From Prosopocoilus inquinatus (taxonomy: Eukaryota; Arthropoda; Insecta; Coleoptera; Lucanidae), in assembly GCA_036172665.1 (NCBI GenBank), contig JAYKNF010000013.1, positions 5,146,001 through 5,210,000 on the forward strand: a stretch of DNA of 64,000 nt, in the 5' to 3' direction. The position numbers and the translations under genes were made by a program. The notes under the pieces are model-generated. The model was not told the DNA's origin, searched no databases, and worked only from the letters and a program-made list of their open reading frames with translations. Positions 28,001-41,000 of this stretch are shown piece by piece. Each line of letters begins with the position of its first letter. Positions within the stretch are counted from its first letter, which is position 1.

Positions 28001-31000
28001 ACTCATCTATCATGTTATTTGACGTTTGGATGGACTCCAGTAACCCTGATGTGAGATACGAAATTTTCGGACGCAGCGGAAGCTGGAAATAGTTTTAAAC
28101 GAAACAACACGCATTAGCGTTGTTCCTGTGATGTATCTAATCGATCCTTACCCATCTATCATGTTATTTGTCGTTTCGATGGACTCTAGTAATTCTGATG
28201 TGAGATACGAAGTTTTTGGACGCAGCAGGAGCTGGAAATAGTTTTGAACGAAACAACACGTATTAGCGTTGTTCCTGTGATGTATCTAAACGATCCTTAC
28301 TTATCTAACATGTTATTTGACGTTTGGATGGACTCCAGTAAGTCTGATGTGAGATACAAAGTTTTTGGACGCAGCAGGAGCTGGAAATAGTTTTGAACGA
28401 AACAACACGTATTAGCGTTGTTCCTGTGATGTATCTAAACGATCCTTACTTATCTATCATGTTATTTGACGTTTCGATGGACTCCAGTAACTCTGATGTG
28501 AGATACGACGTTTTCGGACGCAGCAGAAGCTGGAAATAGTTTTTAACGAAACAACACGCATTAGCGTTGTTCCTGTGATGTATCTAATCGATCCTTACTC
28601 ATCTATCATGTTATTTGGCGTTTCGATGGACTCCAGTAACTTTTATGTGAGATACGAAGTTCTCGGACGCAGCTGAAGCTGGAAATAGTTTTAAACGAAA
28701 CAACACGTATTAGCGTTGTTCCTGTGATGTATCTAATCGGTCCTTACTTAGCTACTATGTTATTTGACGTTTCGATGGACTCCAGTAACTCTAATGTGAG
28801 ATACGAAATTTTCGGACGCAGCAGCAGCTGGAAATAGTTTTAAACGAAACAACACATATTAGCGTTGTTCCTGTGATGTATCTAATCGATCCTTACTCAT
28901 CTATCATGTTATTTGACGTTTGGACGGACTCCAGTAACTGATGTGAGATACAAAGTTCTCGGACGCAGCAGGAGCTGGAAATAGTTTTGAACGAAACAAC
29001 ATGTATTAGCGTTGTTCCTGTGATGTATCTAAACGATCCTTACTTATCTAACATGTTATTTGACGTTTGGATGGACTCCAGTAAGTCTGATGTGAGATAC
29101 AAAGTTTTTGACGCAGCAGGAGCTGGAAATAGTTTTAAACGAAACAACACGTATTAGCGTTGTTCCTATGCTGTATCTAATCGATCCTTACTTATCTATC
29201 ATGTTATTTGACGTTTCGATGGACTCCAGTAACTCTGATGTGAGATACGACGTTTTCGGACGCAGCAGAAGCTGGAAATAGTTTTTAACGAAACAACACG
29301 CATTAGCGTTGTTCCTGTGATGTATCTAATCTATCCTTACTCATCTATCATGTTATTTGGCGTTTCGATGGACTCCAGTAACTTTGATGTGAGATACGAA
29401 GTTCTCGGACGCAGCTGAAGCTGGAAATAGTTTTAAACGAAACAACACGTATTAGCGTTGTTCCTGTGATGTATCTAATCGGTCCTTACTTAGCTACTAT
29501 GTTATTTGACGTTTCGATGGACTCCAGTAACTCTAATGTGAGATACGAAATTTTCGGACGCAGCAGCAGCTGGAAATAGTTTTAAACGAAACAACACATA
29601 TTAGCGTTGTTCCTGTGATGTATCTAATCGATCCTTACTCATCTATCATGTTATTTGACGTTTGGATGGACTCCAGTAACCCTGATGTGAGATACGAAAT
29701 TTTCGGACGCAGCGGAAGCTGGAAATAGTTTTAAACGAAACAACACGCATTAGCGTTGTTCCTGTGATGTATCTAATCGATCCTTACCCATCTATCATGT
29801 TATTTGTCGTTTCGATAGACTCTAGTAATTCTGATGTGAGATACGAAGTTTTTGGACGCAGCAGGAGCTGGAAATAGTTTTGAACGAAACAACACGTATT
29901 AGCGTTGTTCCTGTGATGTATCTAAACGATCCTTACTTATCTAACATGTTATTTGACGTTTGGATGGACTCCAGTAAGTCTGATGTGAGATACAAAGTTT
30001 TTGGACGCAGCAGGAGCTGGAAATAGTTTTGAACGAAACAACACGTATTAGCGTTGTTCCTGTGATGTATCTAAACGATCCTTACTTATCTATCATGTTA
30101 TTTGACGTTTCGATGGACTCCAGTAACTCTGATGTGAGATACGACGTTTTCGGACGCAGCAGAAGCTGGAAATAGGTTTTAACGAAACAACACGCATTAG
30201 CGTTGTTCCTGTGATGTATCTAATCGATCCTTACTCATCTATCATGTTATTTGGCGTTTCGATGGACTCCAGTAACTTTGATGTGAGATACGAAGTTCTC
30301 GGACGCAGCTGAAGCTGGAAATAGTTTTAAACGAAACAACACGTATTAGCGTTGTTCCTGTGATGTATCTAATCGGTCCTTACTTAGCTACTATGTTATT
30401 TGACGTTTCGATGGACTCCAGTAACTCTAATGTGAGATACGAAATTTTCGGACGCAGCAGCAGCTGGAAATAGTTTTAAACGAAACAACACATATTAGCG
30501 TTGTTCCTGTGATGTATCTAATCGATCCTTACTCATCTATCATGTTATTTGACGTTTGGACGGACTCCAGTAACTCTGATGTGAGATACAAAGTTCTCGG
30601 ACGCAGCAGAAGCTGGAAATAGTTTTGAACGAAGCAACACGTATTAGCGTTGTTCCTGTGATGTATCTAAACGATCCTTACTTATCTAACATATTATATG
30701 ACGTTTGGATGGACTCCAGTAAGTCTGATGTGAGATACAAAGTTTTTGGACGCAGCAGCAGCTGGAAATAGTTTTAAACGAAACAACACGTATTAGCGTT
30801 GTTCCTGTGCTGTATCTAATCGATCCTTACTTATCTATCATGTTATTTGACGTTTCGATGGACTCCAGTAACTCTGATGTGAGATACGACGTTTTAGGAC
30901 GCAGCAGAAGCTGGAAATAGTTTTAAACGAAACAACACATATTAGCGTTGTTCCTGTGATGTATCTAATCGATCCTTACTCATCTATCATGTTATTTGAC

Positions 31001-31771
31001 GTTTGGACGGACTCCAGTAACTCTGATGTGAGATACAAAGTTCTCGGACACAGCAGAAGCTGGAAATAGTTTTGAACGAAACAACACGTATTAGCGTTGT
31101 TCCTGTGATGTATCTAAACGATCCTTACTTATCTAACATGTTATTTGACGTTTGGATGGACTCCAGTAACTCTAATGTGAGATACGAAATTTTCGGACGC
31201 AGCAGCAGCTGGAAATAGTTTTAAACGAAACAACACATATCAGCGTTGTTCCTGTGATGTATCTAATCGATCCTTACTCATCTATCATGTTATTTGACGT
31301 TTGGACGGACTCCAGTAACTCTGATGTGAGATACAAAGTTCTCGGACGCAGCAGAAGCTGGAAATAGTTTTGAACGAAACAACACGTATTAGCGTTGTTC
31401 CTGTGATGTATCTAAACGATCCTTACTTATCTAACATATTATATGACGTTTGGATGGACTCCAGTAAGTCTGATGTGAGATACAAAGTTTTTGGACGCAG
31501 CAGCTGCTGGAAATAATTTTGAACGAAACAACACGTATTAGCGTTGTTCCTGTGCTGTATCTAATCGATCCTTACTTATCTATCATGTTATTTGACGTTT
31601 CGATGGACTCCAGTAACTCTGATGTGAGATACGACGTTTTCGGACGCAGCAGAAACTGGAAATAGTTTTTAACGAAACAACACATATTAGCGTTGTTCCT
31701 GTGATGTATCTAATCGATCCTTACTTATCTATCATGTTATTTGACGTTTGGATCGACTCCAGTAACTCTGA

Positions 31772-34700
31772 TGTGATATACGAAGTTCTCGGACGCAGCA
31801 GAAGCTGGAAATAGTTTTAAACGAAACAGCACGCATTAGCGTTGTTCCTGTGATGTATCTAATCGATCCTTACTCACCTATCATGTTATTTGGCGTTTCG
31901 ATGGACTCCAGTAACTCTGATGTGAGATACAAAGTTTACGGACGCAGCAGAAGCTGGAAATAGTTTTAAATGAAACAACACGTATTAGCGTTGTTCCTGT
32001 GATGTATCTAATCGATCCTTACTCATCTATCATGTTATTTGACGTTTGGATGGACTCCAGTAACCCTGATGTGAGATACGAAATTTTCGGACGCAGCAGC
32101 AGCTGGAAATAGTTTTAAACGAAACAACACATATTAGCGTTGTTCCTGTGATGTATCTAATCGATCCTTACTCATCTATCATGTTATTTGGCGTTTCGAT
32201 GGACTCCAGTAACTTTGATGTGAGATACGAAGTTCTCGGACGCAGCTGAAGCTGGAAATAGTTTTAAACGAAACAACACGTATTAGCGTTGTTCGTGTGA
32301 TGTATCTAATCGATCCTTACTTAGCTACTATGTTATTTGACGTTTCGATGGACTCCAGTAACTCTAATGTGAGATACGAAATTTTCGGACGCAGCAGCAG
32401 CTGGAAATAGTTTTAAACGAAACAACACATATTAGCGTTGTTCCTGTGATGTATCTAATCGATCCTTACTCAGTTCTCATGTTATTTGACGTTTGGACGG
32501 ACTCCAGTAACTCTGATGTGAGATACAAAGTTCTCGGACGCAGCAGAAGCTGGAAATAGTTTTGAACGAACCAACACGTATTAGCGTTGTTCCTGTGATG
32601 TATCTAAACGATCCTTACTTATCTAACATGTTATTTGAGGTTTGGATGGACTCCAGTAACTCTAATGTTAGATACGAAATTTTCGGACGCAGCAGCAGCT
32701 GGAAATAGTTTTAAACGAAACAACACATATTAGCGTTGTTCCTGTGATGTATGTAATCGATCCTTACTCATCTATCATGTTATTTGACGTTTGGACGGAC
32801 TCCAGTAACTCTGATGTGAGATACAAAGTTCTCGGACGCAGCAGAAGCTGGAAATAGTTTTGAACGAAACAACACGTATTAGCGTTGTTCCTGTGATGTA
32901 TCTAAACGATCCTTACTTATCTAACATATTATATGACGTTTGGATGGACTCCAGTAAGTCTGATGTGAGATACAAAGTTTTTGGACGCAGCAGCTGCTGG
33001 AAATAGTTTTAAACGAAACAACACGTATTAGCGTTGTTCCTGTGCTGTATCTAATCGATCCTTACTCATCTATCATGTTATTTGGCGTTTCGATGGACTC
33101 TGATGTGAGATACAAAGTTTAAGGACGCAGCAGAAGCTGGAAATAGTTTTGAACGAACCAACACGCATTAGCGTTGTTCCTGTGATGTATCTAAACGATC
33201 CTTACTTATCTAACATGTTATTTGACGTTTCGATGGACTCCAGTAACTCTGATGTGAGATACGACGCTTTCGGACGCAGCAGAAGCTGGAAAAAGTTTTT
33301 AACGAAACAACACGCATTAGCGTTGTTCCTGTGATGTATCTAATCTATCCTTACTCATCTATCATGTTATTTGGCGTTTCGATGGACTCCAGTAACTTTG
33401 ATGTGAGATACGAAGTTCTCGGACGCAGCTGAAGCTGGAAATAGTTTTAAACGAAACAACACGTATTAGCGTTGTTCCTGTGATGTATCTAATCGATCCT
33501 TACTTAGCTACTATGTTATTTGACGTTTCGATGGACTCCAGTAACTCTAATGTGAGATACGAAATTTTCGGACGCAGCAGCAGCTGGAAATAGTTTTAAA
33601 CGAAACAACACATATTAGCGTTGTTCCTGTGATGTATCTAATCGATCCTTACTCAGTTCTCATGTTATTTGACGTTTGGACGGACTCCAGTAACTCTGAT
33701 GTGAGATACAAAGTTCTCGGACGCAGCAGAAGCTGGAAATAGTTTTGAACGAACCAACACGTATTAGCGTTGTTCCTGTGATGTATCTAATCGATCCTTA
33801 CTTATCTAACATATTATATGACGTTTGGATGGACTCCAGTATGTCTGATGTGAGATACAAAGTTTTTGGACGCAGCAGCAGCTGGAAATAGTTTTAAACG
33901 AAACAACACGTATTAGCGTTGTTCCTGTGCTGTATCTAATCGATCCTTACTTATCTATCATGTTATTTGACGTTTCGATGGACTCCAGTAACTCTGATGT
34001 GAGATACGACGTTTTCGGACGCAGCAGAAGCTGGAAATAGTTTTAAACGAAACAACACATATTAGCGTTGTTCCTGTGATGTATCTAATCGATCCTTACT
34101 CATCTATCATGTTATTTGACGTTTGGACGGACTCCAGTAACTCTGATGTGAGATACAAAGTTCTCGGACACAGCAGAAGCTGGAAATAGTTTTGAACGAA
34201 ACAACACGTATTAGCGTTGTTCCTGTGATGTATCTAAACGATCCTTACTTATCTAACATGTTATTTGACGTTTGGATGGACTCCAGTAACTCTAATGTGA
34301 GATACGAAATTTTCGGACGCAGCAGCAGCTGGAAATAGTTTTAAACGAAACAACACATATTAGCGTTGTTCCTGTGATGTATCTAATCGATCCTTACTCA
34401 TCTATCATGTTATTTGACGTTTGGACGGACTCCAGTAACTCTGATGTGAGATACAAAGTTCTCGGACGCAGCAGAAGCTGGAAATAGTTTTGAACGAAAC
34501 AACACGTATTAGCGTTGTTCCTGTGATGTATCTAAACGATCCTTACTTATCTAACATATTATATGACGTTTGGATGGACTCCAGTAAGTCTGATGTGAGA
34601 TACAAAGTTTTTGGACGCAGCAGCTGCTGGAAATAATTTTAAACGAAACAACACGTATTAGCGTTGTTCCTGTGCTGTATCTAATCGATCCTTACTTATC

Positions 34701-34891
34701 TATCATGTTATTTGACGTTTCGATGGACTCCAGTAACTCTGATGTGAGATACGACGTTTTCGGACGCAGCAGAAACTGGAAATAGTTTTTAACGAAACAA
34801 CACATATTAGCGTTGTTCCTGTGATGTATCTAATCGATCCTTACTTATCTATCATGTTATTTGACGTTTGGATCGACTCCAGTAATTCTGA
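31772..34891. repeat. HOR unit: 21-mer of 3120 bp
   Basis: Bounded by successive TGTGATATAC monomers at 31772 and 34892, spaced 3120 bp (21 x 149 minus one 9-bp deletion near 33105). The order after both bounds starts identically: GATATAC monomer, AAAGTTTACGG, GAAATTTTCGG/AGCAGC after AACCCTGATG, AGCTGAAGC, then the CTCAGTTCTC-containing monomer. The same 3120-bp spacing occurs between 48104 and 51224. Confidence 0.8.
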
Positions 34892-35774
34892 TGTGATATA
34901 CGAAGTTCTCGGACGCAGCAGAAGCTGGAAATAGTTTTAAACGAAACAGCACGCATTAGCGTTGTTCCTGTGATGTATCTAATCGATCCTTACTCACCTA
35001 TCATGTTATTTGGCGTTTCGATGGACTCCAGTAACTCTGATGTGAGATACAAAGTTTACGGACGCAGCAGAAGCTGGAAATAGTTTTAAATGAAACAACA
35101 CGTATTAGCGTTGTTCCTGTGATGTATCTAATCGATCCTTACTCATCTATCATGTTATTTGACGTTTGGATGGACTCCAGTAACCCTGATGTGAGATACG
35201 AAATTTTCGGACGCAGCAGCAGCTGGAAATAGTTTTAAACGAAACAACACATATTAGCGTTGTTCCTGTGATGTATCTAATCGATCCTTACTCATCTATC
35301 ATGTTATTTGGCGTTTCGATGGACTCCAGTAACTTTGATGTGAGATACGAAGTTCTCGGACGCAGCTGAAGCTGGAAATAGTTTTAAACGAAACAACACG
35401 TATTAGCGTTGTTCCTGTGATGTATCTAATCGATCCTTACTTAGCTACTATGTTATTTGACGTTTCGATGGACTCCAGTAACTCTAATGTGAGATACGAA
35501 ATTTTCGGACGCAGCAGCAGCTGGAAATAGTTTTAAACGAAACAACACATATTAGCGTTGTTCCTGTGATGTATCTAATCGATCCTTACTCAGTTCTCAT
35601 GTTATTTGACGTTTGGACGGACTCCAGTAACTCTGATGTGAGATACAAAGTTCTCGGACGCAGCAGAAGCTGGAAATAGTTTTGAACGAACCAACACGTA
35701 TTAGCGTTGTTCCTGTGATGTATCTAAACGATCCTTACTTATCTAACATATTATATGACGTTTGGATGGACTCC

Positions 35775-36370
35775 AGTAAGTCTGATGTGAGATACAAAGT
35801 TTTTGGACGCAGCAGCTGCTGGAAATAGTTTTGAACGAAACAACACGTATTAGCGTTGTTCCTGTGATGTATGTAATCGATCCTTACTTATCTAACATAT
35901 TATATGACGTTTGGATGGACTCCAGTAACTCTAATGTGAGATACGAAATTTTCGGACGCAGCAGCAGCTGGAAATAGTTTTAAACGAAACAACACATATT
36001 AGCGTTGTTCCTGTGATGTATGTAATCGATCCTTAGTCATCTATCATGTTATTTGACGTTTGGATGGACTCCAGTAAGTCTGATGTGAGATACAAAGTTT
36101 TTGGACGCAGCAGCTGCTGGAAATAGTTTTGAACGAAACAACACGTATTAGCGTTGTTCCTGTGATGTATCTAAACGATCCTTACTTATCTAACATATTA
36201 TATGACGTTTGGATGGACTCCAGTAACTCTAATGTGAGATACGAAATTTTCGGACGCAGCAGCAGCTGGAAATAGTTTTAAACGAAACAACACATATTAG
36301 CGTTGTTCCTGTGATGTATGTAATCGATCCTTACTCATCTATCATGTTATTTGACGTTTGGACGGACTCC
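35775..36370. repeat. Local dimer expansion, 2 x 298 bp
   Basis: The monomer pair AAAGTTTTTGG/AGCTGCTGG then GAAATTTTCGG/AGCAGCAGC is repeated: AGTAAGTCTGATG starts at 35775 and again at 36073, 298 bp apart. Elsewhere this order is not seen, so this is a small, local unequal-exchange product. The second unit has a private CCTTAGTCATC (about 36031). Confidence 0.8.
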
Positions 36371-37559
36371 AGTAACTCTGATGTGAGATACAAAGTTCTC
36401 GGACGCAGCAGAAGCTGGAAATAGTTTTGAACGAAACAACACGTATTAGCGTTGTTCCTGTGATGTATCTAAACGATCCTTACTTATCTAACATATTATA
36501 TGACGTTTGGATGGACTCCAGTAAGTCTGATGTGAGATACAAAGTTTTTGGACGCAGCAGCTGCTGGAAATAGTTTTAAACGAAACAACACGTATTAGCG
36601 TTGTTCCTGTGCTGTATCTAATCGATCCTTACTCATCTATCATGTTATTTGGCGTTTCGATGGACTCTGATGTGAGATACAAAGTTTACGGACGCAGCAG
36701 AAGCTGGAAATAGTTTTGAACGAACCAACACGCATTAGCGTTGTTCCTGTGATGTATCTAAACGATCCTTACTTATCTAACATGTTATTTGACGTTTCGA
36801 TGGACTCCAGTAACTCTGATGTGAGATACGACGCTTTCGGACGCAGCAGAAGCTGGAAATAGTTTTTAACGAAACAACACGCATTAGCGTTGTTCCTGTG
36901 ATGTATCTAATCGATCCTTACTCATCTATCATGTTATTTGGCGTTTCGATGGACTCTGATGTGAGATACAAAGTTTACGGACGCAGCAGAAGCTGGAAAT
37001 AGTTTTAAATGAAACAACACGTATTAGCGTTGTTCCTGTGATGTATCTAATCGATCCTTACTCATCTATCATGTTATTTGACGTTTGGATGGACTCCAGT
37101 AACCCTGATGTGAGATACGAAATTTTCGGACGCAGCGGAAGCTGGAAATAGTTTTAAACGAAACAACACGCATTAGCGTTGTTCCTGTGATGTATCTAAT
37201 CGATCCTTACCCATCTATCATGTTATTTGTCGTTTCGATGGACTCTAGTAATTCTGATGTGAGATACGAAGTTTTTGGACGCAGCAGGAGCTGGAAATAG
37301 TTTTGAACGAAACAACACGTATTAGCGTTGTTCCTGTGATGTATCTAAACGATCCTTACCCATCTATCATGTTATTTGTCGTTTCGATGGACTCTAGTAA
37401 TTCTGATGTGAGATACGAAGTTTTTGGACGCAGCAGCTGCTGGAAATAGTTTTAAACGAAACAACACGTATTAGCGTTGTTCCTGTGCTGTATCTAATCG
37501 ATCCTTACTCATCTATCATGTTATTTGGCGTTTCGATGGACTCTGATGTGAGATACAAA

Positions 37560-40500
37560 GTTTACGGACGCAGCAGAAGCTGGAAATAGTTTTAAATGAA
37601 ACAACACGTATTAGCGTTGTTCCTGTGATGTATCTAATCGATCCTTACTCATCTATCATGTTATTTGACGTTTGGATGGACTCCAGTAACCCTGATGTGA
37701 GATACGAAATTTTCGGACGCAGCGGAAGCTGGAAATAGTTTTAAACGAAACAACACGCATTAGCGTTGTTCCTGTGATGTATCTAATCGATCCTTACCCA
37801 TCTATCATGTTATTTGTCGTTTCGATGGACTCTAGTAATTCTGATGTGAGATACGAAGTTTTTGGACGCAGCAGGAGCTGGAAATAGTTTTAAACGAAAC
37901 AACACATATTAGCGTTGTTCCTGTGATGTATCTAATCGATCCTTACTCATCTATCATGTTATTTGACGTTTGGACGGACTCTAGTAATTCTGATGTGAGA
38001 TACGAAGATTTGGACGCAGCAGGAGCTGGAAATAGTTTTGAACGAAACAACACGTATTAGCGTTGTTCCTGTGATGTATCTAAACGATCCTTACTTATCT
38101 AACATGTTATTTGACGTTTGGATGGACTCCAGTAACTTTGATGTGAGATACGAAGTTCTCGGACGCAGCTGAAGCTGGAAATAGTTTTAAACGAAACAAC
38201 ACGTATTAGCGTTGTTCCTGTGATGTATCTAATCGGTCCTTACTTAGCTACTATGTTATTTGACGTTTCGATGGACTCCAGTAACTCTGATGTGAGATAC
38301 GACGATTTCGGACGCAGCAGAAGCTGGAAATAGTTTTAAACGAAACAACACATATTAGCGTTGTTCCTGTGATGTATCTAATCGATCCTTACTCATCTAT
38401 CATGTTATTTGACGTTTGGACGGACTCCAGTAACTCTGATGTGAGATACAAAGTTCTCGGACACAGCAGAAGCTGGAAATAGTTTTGAACGAAACAACAC
38501 GTATTAGCGTTGTTCCTGTGATGTATCTAAACGATCCTTACTTATCTAACATGTTATTTGACGTTTGGATGGACTCCAGTAACTCTAATGTGAGATACGA
38601 AATTTTCGGACGCAGCAGCAGCTGGAAATAGTTTTAAACGAAACAACACATATTAGCGTTGTTCCTGTGATGTATCTAATCGATCCTTACTCATCTATCA
38701 TGTTATTTGACGTTTGGACGGACTCCAGTAACTCTGATGTGAGATACAAAGTTCTCGGACGCAGCAGAAGCTGGAAATAGTTTTGAACGAAACAACACGT
38801 ATTAGCGTTGTTCCTGTGATGTATCTAAACGATCCTTACTTATCTAACATATTATATGACGTTTGGATGGACTCCAGTAAGTCTGATGTGAGATACAAAG
38901 TTTTTGGACGCAGCAGCTGCTGGAAATAATTTTAAACGAAACAACACGTATTAGCGTTGTTCCTGTGCTGTATCTAATCGATCCTTACTTATCTATCATG
39001 TTATTTGACGTTTCGATGGACTCCAGTAACTCTGATGTGAGATACGACGTTTTCGGACGCAGCAGAAACTGGAAATAATTTTTAACGAAACAACACATAT
39101 TAGCGTTGTTCCTGTGATGTATCTAATCGATCCTTACTTATCTATCATGTTATTTGACGTTTGGATCGACTCCAGTAACTCTGATGTGATATACGAAGTT
39201 CTCGGACGCAGCAGAAGCTGGAAATAGTTTTAAACGAAACAGCACGCATTAGTGTTGTTCCTGTGATGTATCTAATCGATCCTTACTCACCTATCATGTT
39301 ATTTGGCGTTTCGATGGACTCCAGTAACTCTGATGTGAGATACAAAGTTTACGGACGCAGCAGAAGCTGGAAATAGTTTTAAATGAAACAACACGTATTA
39401 GCGTTGTTCCTGTGATGTATCTAATCGATCCTTACTCATCTATCATGTTATTTGACGTTTGGATGGACTCCAGTAACCCTGATGTGAGATACGAAATTTT
39501 CGGACGCAGCAGCAGCTGGAAATAGTTTTAAACGAAACAACACATATTAGCGTTGTTCCTGTGATGTATCTAATCGATCCTTACTCATCTATCATGTTAT
39601 TTGGCGTTTCGATGGACTCCAGTAACTTTGATGTGAGATACGAAGTTCTCGGACGCAGCTGAAGCTGGAAATAGTTTTAAACGAAACAACACGTATTAGC
39701 GTTGTTCCTGTGATGTATCTAATCGATCCTTACTTAGCTACTATGTTATTTGACGTTTCGATGGACTCCAGTAACTCTAAAGTGAGATACGAAATTTTCG
39801 GACGCAGCAGCAGCTGGAAATAGTTTTAAACGAAACAACACATATTAGCGTTGTTCCTGTGATGTATGTAATCGATCCTTACTCATCTATCATGTTATTT
39901 GACGTTTGGACGGACTCCAGTAACTCTGATGTGAGATACAAAGTTCTCGGACGCAGCAGAAGCTGGAAATAGTTTTGAACGAAACAACACGTATTAGCGT
40001 TGTTCCTGTGATGTATCTAAACGATCCTTACTTATCTAACATATTATATGACGTTTGGATGGACTCCAGTAAGTTTGATGTGAGATACAAAGTTTTTGGA
40101 CGCAGCAGCTGCTGGAAATAGTTTTAAACGAAACAACACGTATTAGCGTTGTTCCTGTGCTGTATCTAATCGATCCTTACTCATCTATCATGTTATTTGA
40201 CGTTTCGATGGACTCTGATGTGAGATACAAAGTTTACGGACGCAGCAGAAGCTGGAAATAGTTTTGAACGAACCAACACGCATTAGCGTTGTTAATGTGA
40301 TGTATCTAAACGATCCTTACTTATCTAACATGTTATTTGACGTTTCGATGGACTCCAGTAACTCTGATGTGAGATACGACGCTTTCGGACGCAGCAGAAG
40401 CTGGAAATAATTTTTAACGAAACAACACGCATTAGCGTTGTTCCTGTGATGTATCTAATCGATCCTTACTCATCTATCATGTTATTTGGCGTTTCGATGG

Positions 40501-41000
40501 ACTCTGATGTGAGATACAAAGTTTACGGACGCAGCCGAAGCTGGAAATAGTTTTAAATGAAACAACACGTATTAGCGTTGTTCCTGTGATGTATCTAATC
40601 GATCCTTACTCATCTATCATGTTATTTGACGTTTGGATGGACTCCAGTAACCCTGATGTGAGATACGAAATTTTCGGACGCAGCGGAAGCTGGAAATAGT
40701 TTTAAACGAAACAACACGCATTAGCGTTGTTCCTGTGATGTATCTAATCGATCCTTACCCATCTATCATGTTATTTGTCGTTTCGATGGACTCTAGTAAT
40801 TCTGATGTGAGATACGAAGTTTTTGGACGCAGCAGGAGCTGGAAATAGTTTTGAAGGAAACAACACGTATTAGCGTTGTTCCTGTGATGTATCTAAACGA
40901 TCCTTACCCATCTATCATGTTATTTGTCGTTTCGATGGACTCTAGTAATTCTGATGTGAGATACGAAGTTTTTGGACGCAGCAGGAGCTGGAAATAGTTT
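37560..41000. repeat. Right copy of long-range duplicated satellite segment
   Basis: Counterpart of 24.8-28 kb with the GAAGATTTGG marker (38004), the GATATAC monomer (39185) and AAGTTTGATG (40071). It carries two extra monomers (AGCTGAAGC type, then GAAATTTTCGG type with AAAGTGAG near 39780) between the GATATAC monomer and the AAGTTTGATG marker. Upstream it has a single 9-bp-deleted monomer (37.55 kb) where the left copy has a pair. Confidence 0.75.

Noticed and set aside
33149..33334. 61-codon open frame on the plus strand in the satellite
   Set aside because: It exists only because one monomer has GGAAAAAG in place of GGAAATAG, removing a stop. It is satellite sequence in a frame that changes every 149 bp, with no coding signature.
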